Assembly: GCF_000787855.1 (NCBI RefSeq)
Contig: NZ_BBPQ01000005.1
Span: 108,576 to 172,575, forward strand
Reading direction: 5' to 3'
DNA length: 64,000 nt
Origin: Streptacidiphilus anmyonensis
GTDB taxonomy: Bacteria > Actinomycetota > Actinomycetes > Streptomycetales > Streptomycetaceae
Shown here: positions 9,372 to 18,540 of the stretch, piece after piece
How positions within the stretch are numbered: position 1 is the stretch's first letter
Layout of the letters: each line of letters starts with the position of its first letter
Notes under the pieces: model-generated
Told to the model about the DNA's origin: nothing
Database searches by the model: none
What the model saw: the letters and a program-made list of their open reading frames with translations, nothing else
Translations under genes and position numbers: made by a program

Positions 9372-11378
9372 ATGGCTGCGGAAGAGGCGGCATCAGGCGC
9401 CCCGAAGGACGCGGGCGCCCAGGAGACCCTCTCCAACCTGCTGCACGAAGGGCGCCGCTTCGCTCCGCCCGCCGCACTCGCCGAGGCCGCGAACGTCCGC
9501 GCGGACGCCTACCAGGCGTCCGCCGCGGACCGGCTCGGCTTCTGGGCACAGCAGGCCCGCCGACTGCACTGGGACCGCGAGTGGGACCAGGTGCTGGACT
9601 GGAGCGGCGCCCCGTTCGCCCGCTGGTTCGTCGGCGGGCGGCTCAACGTCGCCTACAACTGCGTGGACCGGCACGTCGAGTCGGGCCACGGGGACCAGGT
9701 GGCCCTGCACTTCGAGGGCGAGCCCGGCGACCGACGCTCCGTCACCTACGCGGGGCTGCAACGCGAGGTCTGCCGCGCGGCGAACGCGCTGACCGAGCTC
9801 GGCGTGCGCGCCGGGGACCGCGTCGCCATCTACCTGCCGATGATCCCCGAGGCCGCCGTCGCGATGCTGGCGTGCGCCCGCATCGGCGCGCCGCACTCGG
9901 TGGTCTTCGCCGCGTTCTCGCCGGGCGCGCTGCGCTCGCGGATCGACGACGCCCAGGCGAAGGTGCTGATCACGGCGGACGGCTACCACCGCCGCGGCTC
10001 GGTCGTGCAGCTCAAGCCCAACGCCGACGAGGCGGTGCAGGCCGACGGCGGCGCGCAGAGCATCGAGCACGTGCTGGTGGTGCGCCGCAGCGGGCAGGAG
10101 GTGCCGTGGACCGACGGACGGGACCTGTGGTGGCACGAGGTGACGGAGCGTCAGTCCGACCAGCACAAGGCCGAGTCGTTCGACTCCGAACACCCCCTGT
10201 TCATCCTCTACACCTCCGGCACGACGGGTAAGCCGAAGGGCATCCTGCACACCACCGGCGGCTACCTGACCCAGGTCGCCTACACCCACAGCGCCGTCTT
10301 CGACCTCAAGCCGGACACGGACGTGTTCTGGTGCACGGCCGACGTCGGCTGGGTGACCGGCCACTCCTACATCGTCTACGGGCCGCTGGCCAACCGCGCC
10401 ACCGAGGTGCTCTACGAGGGCACGCCGGACACCCCGAACCAGGGACGCTTCTGGGAGAACGTGGACCGGTACGGCGTCACCATCCTCTACACGGCGCCCA
10501 CCGCGATCCGCACCTTCATGAAGTGGGGCACCGAGGTGCCCGCCCGCTACGACCTGTCCTCGCTGCGCCTGCTCGGCAGCGTCGGCGAGCCGATCAACCC
10601 CGAGGCGTGGATCTGGTACCGGGAGAACATCGGCCGCGACCGGTGTCCGATCGTGGACACCTGGTGGCAGACCGAGACCGGGGCCATGATGATCAGCCCG
10701 CTGCCCGGCGTCACCGCGACCAAGCCCGGCTCGGCGATGCGCCCGCTGCCCGGCATCTCGGCGCAGGTCGTGGACATGGACGGCAACGTGGTGCCGAACG
10801 GCTCGGGCGGACTGCTGGTGCTCGACCAGCCGTGGCCCTCGATGCTGCGCGGCGTCTGGGGTGACGAGGAGCGCTACCGGCAGACCTACTGGTCGCGCTT
10901 TGCCGAGCAGGGCTACTACTTCGCCGGCGACGGGGCCAAGAAGGACGAGGACGGCGACATCTGGCTGCTGGGCCGCGTCGACGACATCATGCTCGTCTCC
11001 GGGCACAACATCTCGACCACCGAGGTCGAGTCCGCCCTGGTGTCCCACCCGGCGGTGGCCGAGGCGGCCGTGGTCGGCGCGACGGACGAGACGACGGGTC
11101 AGCGCATCGTCGCCTTCGTCATCCTGCGCGGCGGCAACGAGGAGGTCGCCTCCCTGGCCGAGGAGCTCAAGGCCCACGTCGCCAGGGAGATCGGCCCGAT
11201 CGCCAAACCGCGGCAGATCCAGGTGGTGCCCGAGCTGCCCAAGACCCGATCCGGCAAGATCATGCGACGGCTGCTCAAGGACGTCGCCGAGGACCGCGCC
11301 CTCGGGGACACCACGACGCTGACCGACGCGTCGGTGATGGATCTGATCTCGGCCAAGCTGCCGCACGCGGCGGACTGA
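9372..11378 (+). CDS. acsA: Acetyl-CoA synthetase (AMP-forming)
   Basis: The 668-residue enzyme activates acetate to acetyl-CoA via acetyl-AMP. Visible are the N-terminal ACAS domain, the P-loop YTSGTTGKPKG near residue 280, the DVGWVTGHSYIVYGPL acetate-binding region, the TWWQTETG motif, and the C-terminal KTRSGKIMRR whose Lys is the conserved acetylation and adenylation residue. GGAGGGA lies about 11 bases before ATG. It is co-oriented with satP and ends at a strong terminator, so the unit is a two-gene acetate-scavenging operon. Acs is likely controlled post-translationally by lysine acetylation. Confidence 0.96.
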   Translation: MAAEEAASGAPKDAGAQETLSNLLHEGRRFAPPAALAEAANVRADAYQASAADRLGFWAQQARRLHWDREWDQVLDWSGAPFARWFVGGRLNVAYNCVDRHVESGHGDQVALHFEGEPGDRRSVTYAGLQREVCRAANALTELGVRAGDRVAIYLPMIPEAAVAMLACARIGAPHSVVFAAFSPGALRSRIDDAQAKVLITADGYHRRGSVVQLKPNADEAVQADGGAQSIEHVLVVRRSGQEVPWTDGRDLWWHEVTERQSDQHKAESFDSEHPLFILYTSGTTGKPKGILHTTGGYLTQVAYTHSAVFDLKPDTDVFWCTADVGWVTGHSYIVYGPLANRATEVLYEGTPDTPNQGRFWENVDRYGVTILYTAPTAIRTFMKWGTEVPARYDLSSLRLLGSVGEPINPEAWIWYRENIGRDRCPIVDTWWQTETGAMMISPLPGVTATKPGSAMRPLPGISAQVVDMDGNVVPNGSGGLLVLDQPWPSMLRGVWGDEERYRQTYWSRFAEQGYYFAGDGAKKDEDGDIWLLGRVDDIMLVSGHNISTTEVESALVSHPAVAEAAVVGATDETTGQRIVAFVILRGGNEEVASLAEELKAHVAREIGPIAKPRQIQVVPELPKTRSGKIMRRLLKDVAEDRALGDTTTLTDASVMDLISAKLPHAAD

Positions 11379-11390
11379 ACCCGCTCCCGA

Positions 11391-11433
11391 CGCGGAACGG
11401 CCCGGGGCCCCGACGGCCCCGGGCCGTTCCGCG
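11391..11433 (+). terminator. Strong intrinsic-type hairpin after acsA
   Basis: Two perfect 19-base arms (11391-11409 and 11415-11433) flank a five-base loop CCGAC, 12 bases after the acsA stop. There is no long U tract, as is usual in high-GC actinobacteria. It should end the satP-acsA transcript before the secreted-protein gene. Confidence 0.85.
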
Positions 11434-11579
11434 TCGCCGCGCCCGGAGACCGGCAGCACACGCTGCGCCGATCGGGTCGAGCTGTCCGGCGACCGCGCGT
11501 CGCTCGGTCCCCGGCCCGGCGGCCCGACCCAGACTCGGCCGCACGGGACCGTCACGACACCGACCAGGAAGGCCAGCCG

Positions 11580-11963
11580 ATGAAGCGACCCTCTGTGAAG
11601 CGACCCTCTCTTCGCGGACACGCGCTGCTGACCGGCGCGGTCCTCGCCGCGACGGTCACGCTGTCGCCGCAGGCGGGCGCCGCCGAGAATCCCGGGCACT
11701 GGCACACGTTGACGTGCGCGAAGGGTCAGGCCGCCTTCTGGGAGCCGCTCGACCGCACCCCCGGCGTCTTCCTCCGCTGCGACAAGCCGGACTACGCCGC
11801 CAGCGCCGTCACCACGGGCATGATGAGCCCCCGGTTCGTGCGCCAGAACGCGATCGCGGCGCAGCTGCGGCAGGACCACGACCTCCTGCTGAGCGAGCAC
11901 GCGCCGTGCCGGGTCGGCGAGCTCGGATCCGTCCACGGCCGCTTCGGGCAGTGCGTGCGCTGA
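11580..11963 (+). CDS. Small secreted protein of unknown function
   Basis: The protein has 127 residues. A Sec-type signal peptide is clear: a basic start (MKRPSVKRPSLRGH), a hydrophobic core (ALLTGAVLAATVTLS) and a probable cleavage after AGA or GAA near residue 35. The mature part has four cysteines (LTCAK, LRCDK, APCRV, GQCVR), suggesting two disulfides outside the cell. The first 24 bases are a direct duplication (the KRPS unit occurs twice). AGGAAGG precedes ATG. I do not recognise the family; it looks like a small exported binding or inhibitor-type protein, which is a guess. Confidence 0.7.
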   Translation: MKRPSVKRPSLRGHALLTGAVLAATVTLSPQAGAAENPGHWHTLTCAKGQAAFWEPLDRTPGVFLRCDKPDYAASAVTTGMMSPRFVRQNAIAAQLRQDHDLLLSEHAPCRVGELGSVHGRFGQCVR

Positions 11964-12089
11964 CCCGGCGTCGGTAGCCCCTTCGGCCCAACCGCCGCTG
12001 TGTCCGCGCCGATTCCCACGCACCGGCGTCCACGCTGGTGGACAGTCGGCCGACTCGACGGCCGCGGAGCGGAGAGCGTGGAGGCGGGC

Positions 12090-12665
12090 ATGGTGTTCGG
12101 CAGACGAGGTTGGGGTGCGGTCCTCGCGGTGGCGCTGGGCGCGGGCGGTGTGTTCGGACCGGCGACGGCGGCGACAGCCGCCAAGAGGCCGGTCGTCGCG
12201 AAGAAGTCACCGGCCGTCAGCAAGCCACAGGGCGTCGAACGCACACAGGCGACGAGGAAACCGCCCGCCGCCAGAAGGCCGCATGCCAACGGGAAGCCGC
12301 GGCTGGTGCTGGACGCGGCGCCGCTGGTGGCGATCCGCTCCGGCGGCCGCGTGGTGGTGCACGAGGAGCTGTGGAACCTCGGGAACGCGCCGGAGAACGC
12401 GCAGGTGGTCCTCGGCCTGAGCCTGCCGCCGGGCGTGTCGGTCACCAGCCTGCCGGCCGGGTGCATCCCCCAGCCGCAGGGCCACGTCGCGGACTGCCTG
12501 TTCCCCGCCGGGCTGAAGCCGGGCCACGCCGACCGCGTCGACATCCCCATCGCGTCCGCGTCGGGCATGAAGCCCGGCGTCCTCGCCGGGCAGGCGCGCG
12601 GCGGGACCGTCGCCGCCGTCGCGTCGGGCAGCCCGACGAGGTTCCTGCTGGTGGTGCTGCACTGA
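12090..12665 (+). CDS. Secreted protein with a CARDB/DUF11-like beta-sandwich domain
   Basis: This 191-residue protein has a signal peptide (WGAVLAVALGAGGVFGPATAATAA). A basic Lys/Pro-rich linker spans residues 32-72 (KRPVVAKKSPAVSKPQ and RKPPAARRP repeats). A single beta-sandwich-like domain follows: VHEELWNLGNAPENAQVVLGLSLPPGVSVT then AGCIPQPQGHVADCLF, with two cysteines. Such domains occur in exported surface proteins. The basic linker could cross or bind the cell wall. GGAGG lies five bases before ATG 12090. It is transcribed toward the convergent molybdenum hydroxylase genes. No enzymatic motif is visible. Confidence 0.65.
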   Translation: MVFGRRGWGAVLAVALGAGGVFGPATAATAAKRPVVAKKSPAVSKPQGVERTQATRKPPAARRPHANGKPRLVLDAAPLVAIRSGGRVVVHEELWNLGNAPENAQVVLGLSLPPGVSVTSLPAGCIPQPQGHVADCLFPAGLKPGHADRVDIPIASASGMKPGVLAGQARGGTVAAVASGSPTRFLLVVLH

Positions 12666-12686
12666 GCCGGGCCGGTTCCCCGCTCC

Positions 12687-13163
12687 TCAGAACTTGGTCT
12701 GCGCTTCGAGGATCGCCTCGCGGATGCGGTGGTAGGTGCCGCAGCGGCAGATGTTGCGGATCTCGTCGAAGTCGGCGTCGCCGAGCTGCCGCCCGGCGGC
12801 GCGCGCCTGGAGCACCTTGGCGACGGCGGCCATGATCTGGCCCGGCTGGCAGTAGCCGCACTGCGGCACGTCCATGTCCAGCCACGCCTGCTGCATCGGG
12901 TGCAGGTCCTGGCCGACCGTGGCGGGCAGCCCCTCGATGGTGGTGACCTCGTCGGTCGGCTGCACATCGGAGACGGGCACGCAGCAGATGTTGACCGCCT
13001 TGCCGTTGACGTGGCTGGTGCAGGCCTGGCAGACGCCCAGCCCGCAGCCGTACTTGGGCCCCGTCACGCCCAGGATGTCGCGCAGGACCCAGAGCAGCCG
13101 GACGTCGTCCTCGACGTCGACGGTGACCTGCTGGCCGTTGAGGACGAAGGTGTGCGAGGGCAC
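12687..13163 (-). CDS. 2Fe-2S subunit of a molybdenum hydroxylase (IorA/CoxS type)
   Basis: The protein has 158 residues with two [2Fe-2S] clusters. The plant-type ferredoxin cluster motif is CGLGVCQACTSHVNGKAVNICC, although the two-residue spacing of the last Cys pair (ICC) is unusual. The second cluster is QCGYCQPGQIM with RNICRCGTYHRI. It passes electrons from the Mo centre of the partner subunit at 13227-15542. A GTG start with CAGGAG eight bases upstream is used. The large-subunit gene lies upstream, 63 bases away, the reverse of the common small-then-large order. There is no FAD subunit, as in isoquinoline 1-oxidoreductase-like two-subunit enzymes. Confidence 0.85.
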   Translation of the reverse strand: MPSHTFVLNGQQVTVDVEDDVRLLWVLRDILGVTGPKYGCGLGVCQACTSHVNGKAVNICCVPVSDVQPTDEVTTIEGLPATVGQDLHPMQQAWLDMDVPQCGYCQPGQIMAAVAKVLQARAAGRQLGDADFDEIRNICRCGTYHRIREAILEAQTKF

Positions 13164-13226
13164 GGGGTCGGCTCCTGGTCTTCGATGGGGCTGGTCGACG
13201 GGCTCGTCTGCGGGCTGGTCGGCGGG

Positions 13227-15542
13227 CTAGTAGGCGCGGCTGAGGCCGTCGGTGGGCGACTGCGGGATCGGCGGGACGGTCGGCAGCGGCGTGAAGGCCA
13301 GCGGCGCGTCGTGGTTGATCGGGAAGGTCGTCGGCATGGTCCCGGTGGCGCGCCCGTAGGCGCAGGCCACGGCGGCCATGGCCCCGGCGACGGCCAGCTC
13401 GCCCGCGCCGCCCGGGGTCCCGGTGGTCGGCGGCATCACGATGATGTCCAGCTCCGGCGGGGTGTTCCACTGGCGGGTGTAGAAGTAGTTGTCCCAGCTG
13501 CCCTCCTGGAAGTACCCGCCGTTCAGGTGCAGGCTGGAGGTCAGGGTGACGGCGATGCCGTCCATGATGCCGCCCATCATCTGGGCCTCCAGGCCCTTGG
13601 GGTTCACCGCGAGGCCGACGTCGACGGCGCAGACCGCCTTGGTGACGCGCGGACCGGTGACGGCGTCCGGGATCTGCCGGTTGACGGTCGCCGGGGTGCA
13701 GTCGATCTCGACGAGGACGGCGACGAAGCCGTGGTACTCGGGGTGGATCGCGATGCCCTGCGCCGTGCCGGGCGCCATCGTCCGTCCCCAGTTTCCTACT
13801 TGGGCGACCTTGTCGAGCACGGCGACGGCCCGGGGGTCCTTCAGGAAGTTCCGGCGGAAGTGGTACGGGTCCTGGCCCATGGCGGCGGCCAGCCGATCGA
13901 CGATCAGCTCCTGGGCGCAGCGCACGTTCGGCGAGTAGATGTTGCGCATGCTGCCGGTGTGGAAGCCGTTGTCGACCTCGGTGAGCAGCTGGGTGGTGAC
14001 GCCGAAGTTGTAGGGCGTCTGCTGGGTCAGCGAGAAGATCGTCTCAGAGAAGGTGAGCCCGCCGACGGGCAGCTTGGCGACGGAGGAGGTGATGATCTCG
14101 CCGAGGCCGTGCCCGAACTCGGTGGCCACGGAGGTGTGCCGCTGGTCGAGGGTGAGCACCTGCCCGAGCGAGTAGGTGGCCCGCACCCGGGAGATGGACA
14201 TCGGGTGGGTGCGGCCGTGCCGGAAGTCGTCGGTGCGGTGCCACATCAGGCGCACCGGCTTGCCCATCGCCTTGGACACCTCCGCCGCCTCCAGGGCGGC
14301 GTCGTGGAACAGCTTGCGCCCGAACGACCCGCCGCCCTGGGTGACGTGGACGGTCACCGCGCTGACGGGCAGCCCGAGTTGTGCGGCGATCTCCTCCTGC
14401 GCGGTGATCGGCGCCTTGACGCAGGCCCAGATCTCGGCGCTGCCGGAACGCACGTCGGCGACGGCGCAGTTGCTCTCCAGCGCGCTGTTGCTGGCGAAGT
14501 GGAAGGTGAACCGGGCGTCGACCGCCTCGGTCAGCAGCGGCAGCGGCGGCGTGACGATGGGGTTCTCGGCGGCCCTCAGCTCGGCCAGCACGGTGGCGTC
14601 GGTGGCGGCGTCCTCACTGCCCGGCCCCCAGGTCACCTGGAGCGCCCGCACGGCGTCGATGCACTGCCCGAAGGTGCGGCCGCGCACCGCGACGCCGGTG
14701 GAGACCACGGCGACGTCCGTGATCCCCGGCATGGCCTGCACCGCCGTCCGGTTCTGCACCGAGACCACCGTGCCGTTGATCGTCGGCGGCCGGCAGATCA
14801 TCGCCGGCATGGCACCGGCCACCTGCACGTCCATCGCGAACTGCTTGCGGCCGGTCACGGCGTCCAGCGCGTCGATGCGGTTCTGCGGCGTGCCGATGAC
14901 GCTGAACGCGGTGGCCGGCTTGAGCGTCACCGAGACCTGGAGGTTCGTCAGGCTCGCCGCCTTGACGGCGAGTTCGGCGTAGCTGAGGGAGCGGCCGTCG
15001 GGGGCGGTGATCACGCCCTGGAGCGCGGAGAGGGCGGACAGCGGCACGCCCAGCTCCGTGGCCGCGGCCTCCAGCAGCTGCTGCTTGGCGGTGGCGGCGG
15101 CGACGCGCACCGGGGTGTAGGTGGAGATGGTGGTGTTGGAACCGCCGGTCAGCTGGTTGAAGACCAGCTCGGGACGGGCGTCGGCGAGGGAGACCTGGAC
15201 CTTGTCCAGCGGCAGGTCCAGCTCCTCCGCGATCAGCATGGCGGTGGAGGTGGTGATCCCCTGGCCGACCTCGGTGCGCGGCAGCGCGAACGAGGCGGTG
15301 CCGTCGGCGTTGAGCGTGATGGTGATGAGGTTCGCCGTGGCGAGGGTGGCGTCCGTCAGCATGTCGTTGAGGTCGTACAGGTCGGCCGGCTCCGGCACCC
15401 CCGGGACGGCCGCCTCGGCGTGCGGGGCGGCCGCGCCCTCACCGAGCTGGGCGGCGACGGTCAGCGTCGAGGCGGCGAGTACGTAGCCGAGGAACCTCCG
15501 CCGCGAGACATCCGTGGACTGCTGCTCGCTCGCGGTACTCAT
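13227..15542 (-). CDS. Molybdopterin-dependent large subunit, IorB-like, Tat-exported
   Basis: This 771-residue enzyme subunit has a twin-arginine signal at the N-terminus (SRRRFLGYVLAASTLTVAAQLG), so the folded molybdoenzyme is probably exported or surface-bound. Aldehyde oxidase/xanthine dehydrogenase features are visible: LPRTEVGQGITTSTAMLIAEELD, GGGSFGRKLFHDAALEA, a C-terminal GGAGELAVAGAMAAVACAYG, and an internal GQCIDAVRALQ. It would hydroxylate an N-heterocycle or aldehyde. ATG 15542 has GGGAGGGG upstream. The downstream linker to the 2Fe-2S gene contains CTGGTCGACGGG-like near-repeats. The physiological substrate is unknown. Confidence 0.85.
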   Translation of the reverse strand: MSTASEQQSTDVSRRRFLGYVLAASTLTVAAQLGEGAAAPHAEAAVPGVPEPADLYDLNDMLTDATLATANLITITLNADGTASFALPRTEVGQGITTSTAMLIAEELDLPLDKVQVSLADARPELVFNQLTGGSNTTISTYTPVRVAAATAKQQLLEAAATELGVPLSALSALQGVITAPDGRSLSYAELAVKAASLTNLQVSVTLKPATAFSVIGTPQNRIDALDAVTGRKQFAMDVQVAGAMPAMICRPPTINGTVVSVQNRTAVQAMPGITDVAVVSTGVAVRGRTFGQCIDAVRALQVTWGPGSEDAATDATVLAELRAAENPIVTPPLPLLTEAVDARFTFHFASNSALESNCAVADVRSGSAEIWACVKAPITAQEEIAAQLGLPVSAVTVHVTQGGGSFGRKLFHDAALEAAEVSKAMGKPVRLMWHRTDDFRHGRTHPMSISRVRATYSLGQVLTLDQRHTSVATEFGHGLGEIITSSVAKLPVGGLTFSETIFSLTQQTPYNFGVTTQLLTEVDNGFHTGSMRNIYSPNVRCAQELIVDRLAAAMGQDPYHFRRNFLKDPRAVAVLDKVAQVGNWGRTMAPGTAQGIAIHPEYHGFVAVLVEIDCTPATVNRQIPDAVTGPRVTKAVCAVDVGLAVNPKGLEAQMMGGIMDGIAVTLTSSLHLNGGYFQEGSWDNYFYTRQWNTPPELDIIVMPPTTGTPGGAGELAVAGAMAAVACAYGRATGTMPTTFPINHDAPLAFTPLPTVPPIPQSPTDGLSRAY

Positions 15543-15640
15543 CCCCGCCCCTCCCGCCGAACCGGTGGTCGCCGCTCTCGTTGCAACCCGTTGCAACAGC
15601 CCCTGATCTTGTCGGGTCCACGGCGTGTTGCGCTAGAGGT

Positions 15641-16291
15641 TCAGCCAAAGGCCTGCGGAAAAAGTTGTTCCAGGCTATGGACCGTCACGGCGCTGTCCAC
15701 GTGGTGCAGACCCCGGATGCCCAGGCGCTCCGCGCCGCGCAGGTTCTGCTCCAGGTCGTCGATCATCACGCAGTCCTGCGGCGCGACGCCCAGCCGCTCG
15801 CAGGCGAGGGCGTAGATGCGACGGCTCGGCTTGCGCTCGCCGACCTCGCTGGAGATGACCGCGACCGCGCACAGCGACGCGAGGTCGACGCCCCGGTAGA
15901 GGTCGTCCCCCAGGGCGTTGGAGACCAGGGCCACCGGAACGCCGTGGGCGTGCAGGCGGCGGACGGCCGCGAGCATCCCCTCGTCGGGGCGGATGTCCGC
16001 GCTGAGCGCGGCCAGCAGGCCCTCCGGCTCCACGTCCGCGCCGAGTGCGCGCAGCGCGCTCGCGAGCCGCTCCTCGAAGCCCGCCTGCGGCAGCAGGCCG
16101 CGTTCGTGCGCCACGAGCGCGCGGGAGACCTCCTCGTCCTCGCGCAACAGCCGCTCGACGGCGAGCGGGTCGCCGGTGACGCGCGCGGAGTAGGCGCGGA
16201 AGGAGGTGAAGATGTCGGTGGTGAGCACGCCTCCGTAGTCGGTGAGCACGGCCTTCGGCGGGGCGAGGTCCTCTTCGGTGTGCGAGGTCAT
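15641..16291 (-). CDS. HAD-superfamily hydrolase
   Basis: This 216-residue protein has a HAD fold. Motif I is LTDYGGVLTTD near residues 16-26 (first Asp nucleophile, with Gly in the DYGGV variant common in epoxide-hydrolase N-domain-like HADs). Motif II is VALVSNAL, motif III is the Lys in GERKPSRRIYALAC, and motif IV is CVMIDDLEQNL. The cap lies between motifs I and II. It could dephosphorylate or dehalogenate a small substrate. Sixteen bases separate it from the upstream enoyl-CoA hydratase, so it is likely the last gene of that operon. GAGGAA precedes the start. Confidence 0.85.
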   Translation of the reverse strand: MTSHTEEDLAPPKAVLTDYGGVLTTDIFTSFRAYSARVTGDPLAVERLLREDEEVSRALVAHERGLLPQAGFEERLASALRALGADVEPEGLLAALSADIRPDEGMLAAVRRLHAHGVPVALVSNALGDDLYRGVDLASLCAVAVISSEVGERKPSRRIYALACERLGVAPQDCVMIDDLEQNLRGAERLGIRGLHHVDSAVTVHSLEQLFPQAFG

Positions 16292-16307
16292 GGCGGTCGG
16301 CGGTTCC

Positions 16308-17153
16308 TCAGGTTCGGGGCGCGGGCAGCGGCGGGAAGGCGGGGGCGCGGTGTTCGAGGTAACTGGCGACGCCCTCGCGCACGTCGGGGCGGGCGAAGCC
16401 CTCCAGCATCAGCGCGTCCGCCTCGGCGACGGAGGCGGTGAAGGAGCCGTCCAGACTGCGCCGCACCTGCTGCTTGATCATGTGCATGGACCAGGGCGAG
16501 CACTGCTCGGCGAGCTCCGTCGCGTAGGCGACGGCCGCGTCGAGCAGGCCCTCGCGCTCGACGACGAAGTCCACCAGGCCCATGGCCAGGGCCTCTTCGC
16601 CCCGCACGACGCGGCCGGACAGCAGCAGGTCCATGGCCCGGCTCGCGCCGACCAGGCGCGGCAGCAGCCAGGCGACGCCGTACTCGGCGATCAGGCCGCG
16701 CCGCGCGAAGGCGGTGGTGAACTTGGCGTCGGGCGCGGCGAAGCGGAGGTCGCAGTAGAGCGCCTCGACCAGGCCGAGCCCGGCCGCCGCGCCGTTGACG
16801 GCGGCGATCAGCGGCTTGCGCAGCTCCAGCGGCCGGGTGCGCGGGCGGCTGCGGGCGGGGAGCTTGGCGAGGGTCTCGGCGTCGGCGTTCCCGGCGGCCT
16901 CCAGGTCCTCCAGGTCCGCGCCCGCGCAGAAGCCGCGTCCGGCGCCGGTCACCACGACCGCGCGGACCTCCGGGTCGGCCTCGGCCGCGTCGAGGAGGTC
17001 GAAGTAGCGGTCCTCGAGGGCGTAGGTCCAGGCGTTGAGCCGCTCGGGGCGGTTGAGTGTCAGCACCAGAACGGGGCCGCGGCGCTCCGCGAGGACCGTC
17101 TGCGCGAGGACCGTCTCGGCGAGGACCGTCTCGGCGGCGGGTGAAGTCTTCAT
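16308..17153 (-). CDS. Enoyl-CoA hydratase/isomerase family protein
   Basis: This is a 281-residue crotonase-fold enzyme. Signature segments are LTLNRPERLNAWTYALEDRY, VVTGAGRGFCAGADLEDLEAAG (oxyanion-hole Gly) and PLIAAVNGAAAGLGLVEALYCDLRFAA. It would hydrate or isomerise enoyl-CoAs in beta-oxidation. ATG 17153 is chosen because AGGAGG sits nine bases before it; the ATG at 17162 directly abuts that sequence. Three 15-base units encode ETVLA-type repeats right after the start (17089-17133) and add a variable N-terminus. It follows the acyl-CoA dehydrogenase by 30 bases and is almost certainly co-transcribed. Confidence 0.88.
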   Translation of the reverse strand: MKTSPAAETVLAETVLAQTVLAERRGPVLVLTLNRPERLNAWTYALEDRYFDLLDAAEADPEVRAVVVTGAGRGFCAGADLEDLEAAGNADAETLAKLPARSRPRTRPLELRKPLIAAVNGAAAGLGLVEALYCDLRFAAPDAKFTTAFARRGLIAEYGVAWLLPRLVGASRAMDLLLSGRVVRGEEALAMGLVDFVVEREGLLDAAVAYATELAEQCSPWSMHMIKQQVRRSLDGSFTASVAEADALMLEGFARPDVREGVASYLEHRAPAFPPLPAPRT

Positions 17154-17183
17154 GCGTGGCATCCTCCTGACGACGCGCGCGGC

Positions 17184-18398
17184 TCAGGCGTTCCGGTACT
17201 TGGCGAGCTCCTGCTTGGCGATGGCCGCCTTGTGGACCTCGTCGGGCCCGTCGGCGATGCGCAGCGTGCGCAGGTGGGCGTAGGCGCTGGCGAGCGGGAA
17301 GTCGTCGGTGACGCCGGCGGCGCCGAAGACCTGGATGGCCCGGTCGACGATCTTCAAGGCGACGTTGGGCGCGGCGACCTTGATGGCGGCGATCTCGGTG
17401 CGGGCGGCCTTGTTGCCCACGGTGTCCATCATCCAGGCGGCCTTCAGCGTCAGCAGCCGGATCTGCTCGATCTCGATGCGGGCCTCGGCGATCCAGTCCT
17501 GGATGTTGCCGCGGTCGGCGACCGGCCGCCCGAAGGTGGTGCGCGCCAGCGCCCGGCGGCACATCAGCTCCAGGGCCCGCTCCGCCATGCCGATGGCGCG
17601 CATGCAGTGGTGGATCCGCCCCGGGCCGAGCCGGGACTGGCTGATGGCGAAGCCCTCGCCTTCGCCCTTGAGCACGTCGGTGAGCGGGACGCGGACGTCC
17701 TCGAAGGTGATCTCGGCGTGGCCCTCGCGGTCCTGGTAGCCGAAGACGGGCAGACCGCGCAGGACGGTGACGCCGGGCGCGTCGATCGGGACGACCATCA
17801 TCGACTGCTGGCGGTGGCGCTCCGCCGTCGGGTCGGTCTTCCCCATCACGATCATGACGGTGCAGTTGGCGTGCAGCGCGTTGGAGGCGAACCACTTACG
17901 GCCGTTGAGCACGTAGTGGTCGCCGTCGCGCTCCATGCGCAGCTCGATGTTGGTCGCGTCCGAACTCGCCACGGCCGGCTCGGTCATGGCGAAGGCGGAG
18001 CGGATGGTGCCGGCCAGGAGCGGCTTCAGGTACTTCTCCTGGTGCTCCTCGCTGCCGAAGAGGGTCAGCACCTCCATGTTGCCGGTGTCGGGCGCGGCGC
18101 AGTTGGTCGCCTCGGGGGCGAGGTGGGCGCTGCGACCCATGATCTCGGCGAGCGGGGCGTACTCGAGGTTGCTCAGGCCCGCGCCCCACTTCGGGTCCGG
18201 GTGGAAGAGGTTCCACAGCCCGCGTCGCCGCGCCTCGGCCTTGAGCTCCTCGATGACGGGCGGCTGGGCGTGGGGGTCGCCCGCGGCGCGCATCTGCTCC
18301 TCGTAGACGGCCTCGGCGGGGTAGACGTGCGTGTCCATGAAGTCCAGCAGTTCGGCCTGGTACTTCTGGGCGCGCTCCGACAGCTCGAACAGGGACAT
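17184..18398 (-). CDS. Acyl-CoA dehydrogenase
   Basis: This 404-residue flavoprotein carries the acyl-CoA dehydrogenase domains in order: an N-terminal helical domain, the [20 protein letters not shown]/substrate segment, a middle beta domain ([11 protein letters not shown]), and a C-terminal helical domain ending in [19 protein letters not shown]. The active-site Glu/Asp region near GPDEVH resembles long-chain ACAD10/11-type enzymes. It starts the first step of beta-oxidation of an unusual or branched acyl-CoA. AGGAG lies eight bases before ATG 18398. A good promoter that overlaps the shared operator-like sequence lies at 18439-18467. Confidence 0.9.
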   Translation of the reverse strand: MSLFELSERAQKYQAELLDFMDTHVYPAEAVYEEQMRAAGDPHAQPPVIEELKAEARRRGLWNLFHPDPKWGAGLSNLEYAPLAEIMGRSAHLAPEATNCAAPDTGNMEVLTLFGSEEHQEKYLKPLLAGTIRSAFAMTEPAVASSDATNIELRMERDGDHYVLNGRKWFASNALHANCTVMIVMGKTDPTAERHRQQSMMVVPIDAPGVTVLRGLPVFGYQDREGHAEITFEDVRVPLTDVLKGEGEGFAISQSRLGPGRIHHCMRAIGMAERALELMCRRALARTTFGRPVADRGNIQDWIAEARIEIEQIRLLTLKAAWMMDTVGNKAARTEIAAIKVAAPNVALKIVDRAIQVFGAAGVTDDFPLASAYAHLRTLRIADGPDEVHKAAIAKQELAKYRNA

Positions 18399-18438
18399 CA
18401 GGGGGCTCCTGCCGGGAGGTTCGGGGGACGTGCCTCCC

Positions 18439-18467
18439 TGTATAGTTGAATCCAACGTCAAGTTCAA
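18439..18467 (-). promoter_or_regulatory. Promoter of the acyl-CoA dehydrogenase operon with operator-like spacer
   Basis: Read on the minus strand, TTGAAC (-35) is followed by a 17-base spacer and TATACA (-10), about 40 bases before the start codon. The spacer TTGACGTTGGATTCAAC recurs, with few changes, at 20855-20883 and 20804-20826. The repeated sequence is a candidate binding site for the TetR protein encoded at 18541-19200. Confidence 0.75.
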
Positions 18468-18540
18468 GTAGCGGCCCGCGGGCAGCGAAAAGGGGCCCGA
18501 CAGGACGTCGAACCCCTGGCCCCCGGACCCTCCCTGCCGG

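Noticed and set aside
9393-12023. 876-codon open frame antisense to acsA
   Set aside because: It covers an unambiguous acetyl-CoA synthetase and the downstream terminator, and has no motif of its own.
12729-15815. 1028-codon open frame opposite the molybdenum hydroxylase genes
   Set aside because: Its composition (Gly/Arg/Asp/His runs) is that of an antisense frame, and both genes beneath it have clear domain motifs.
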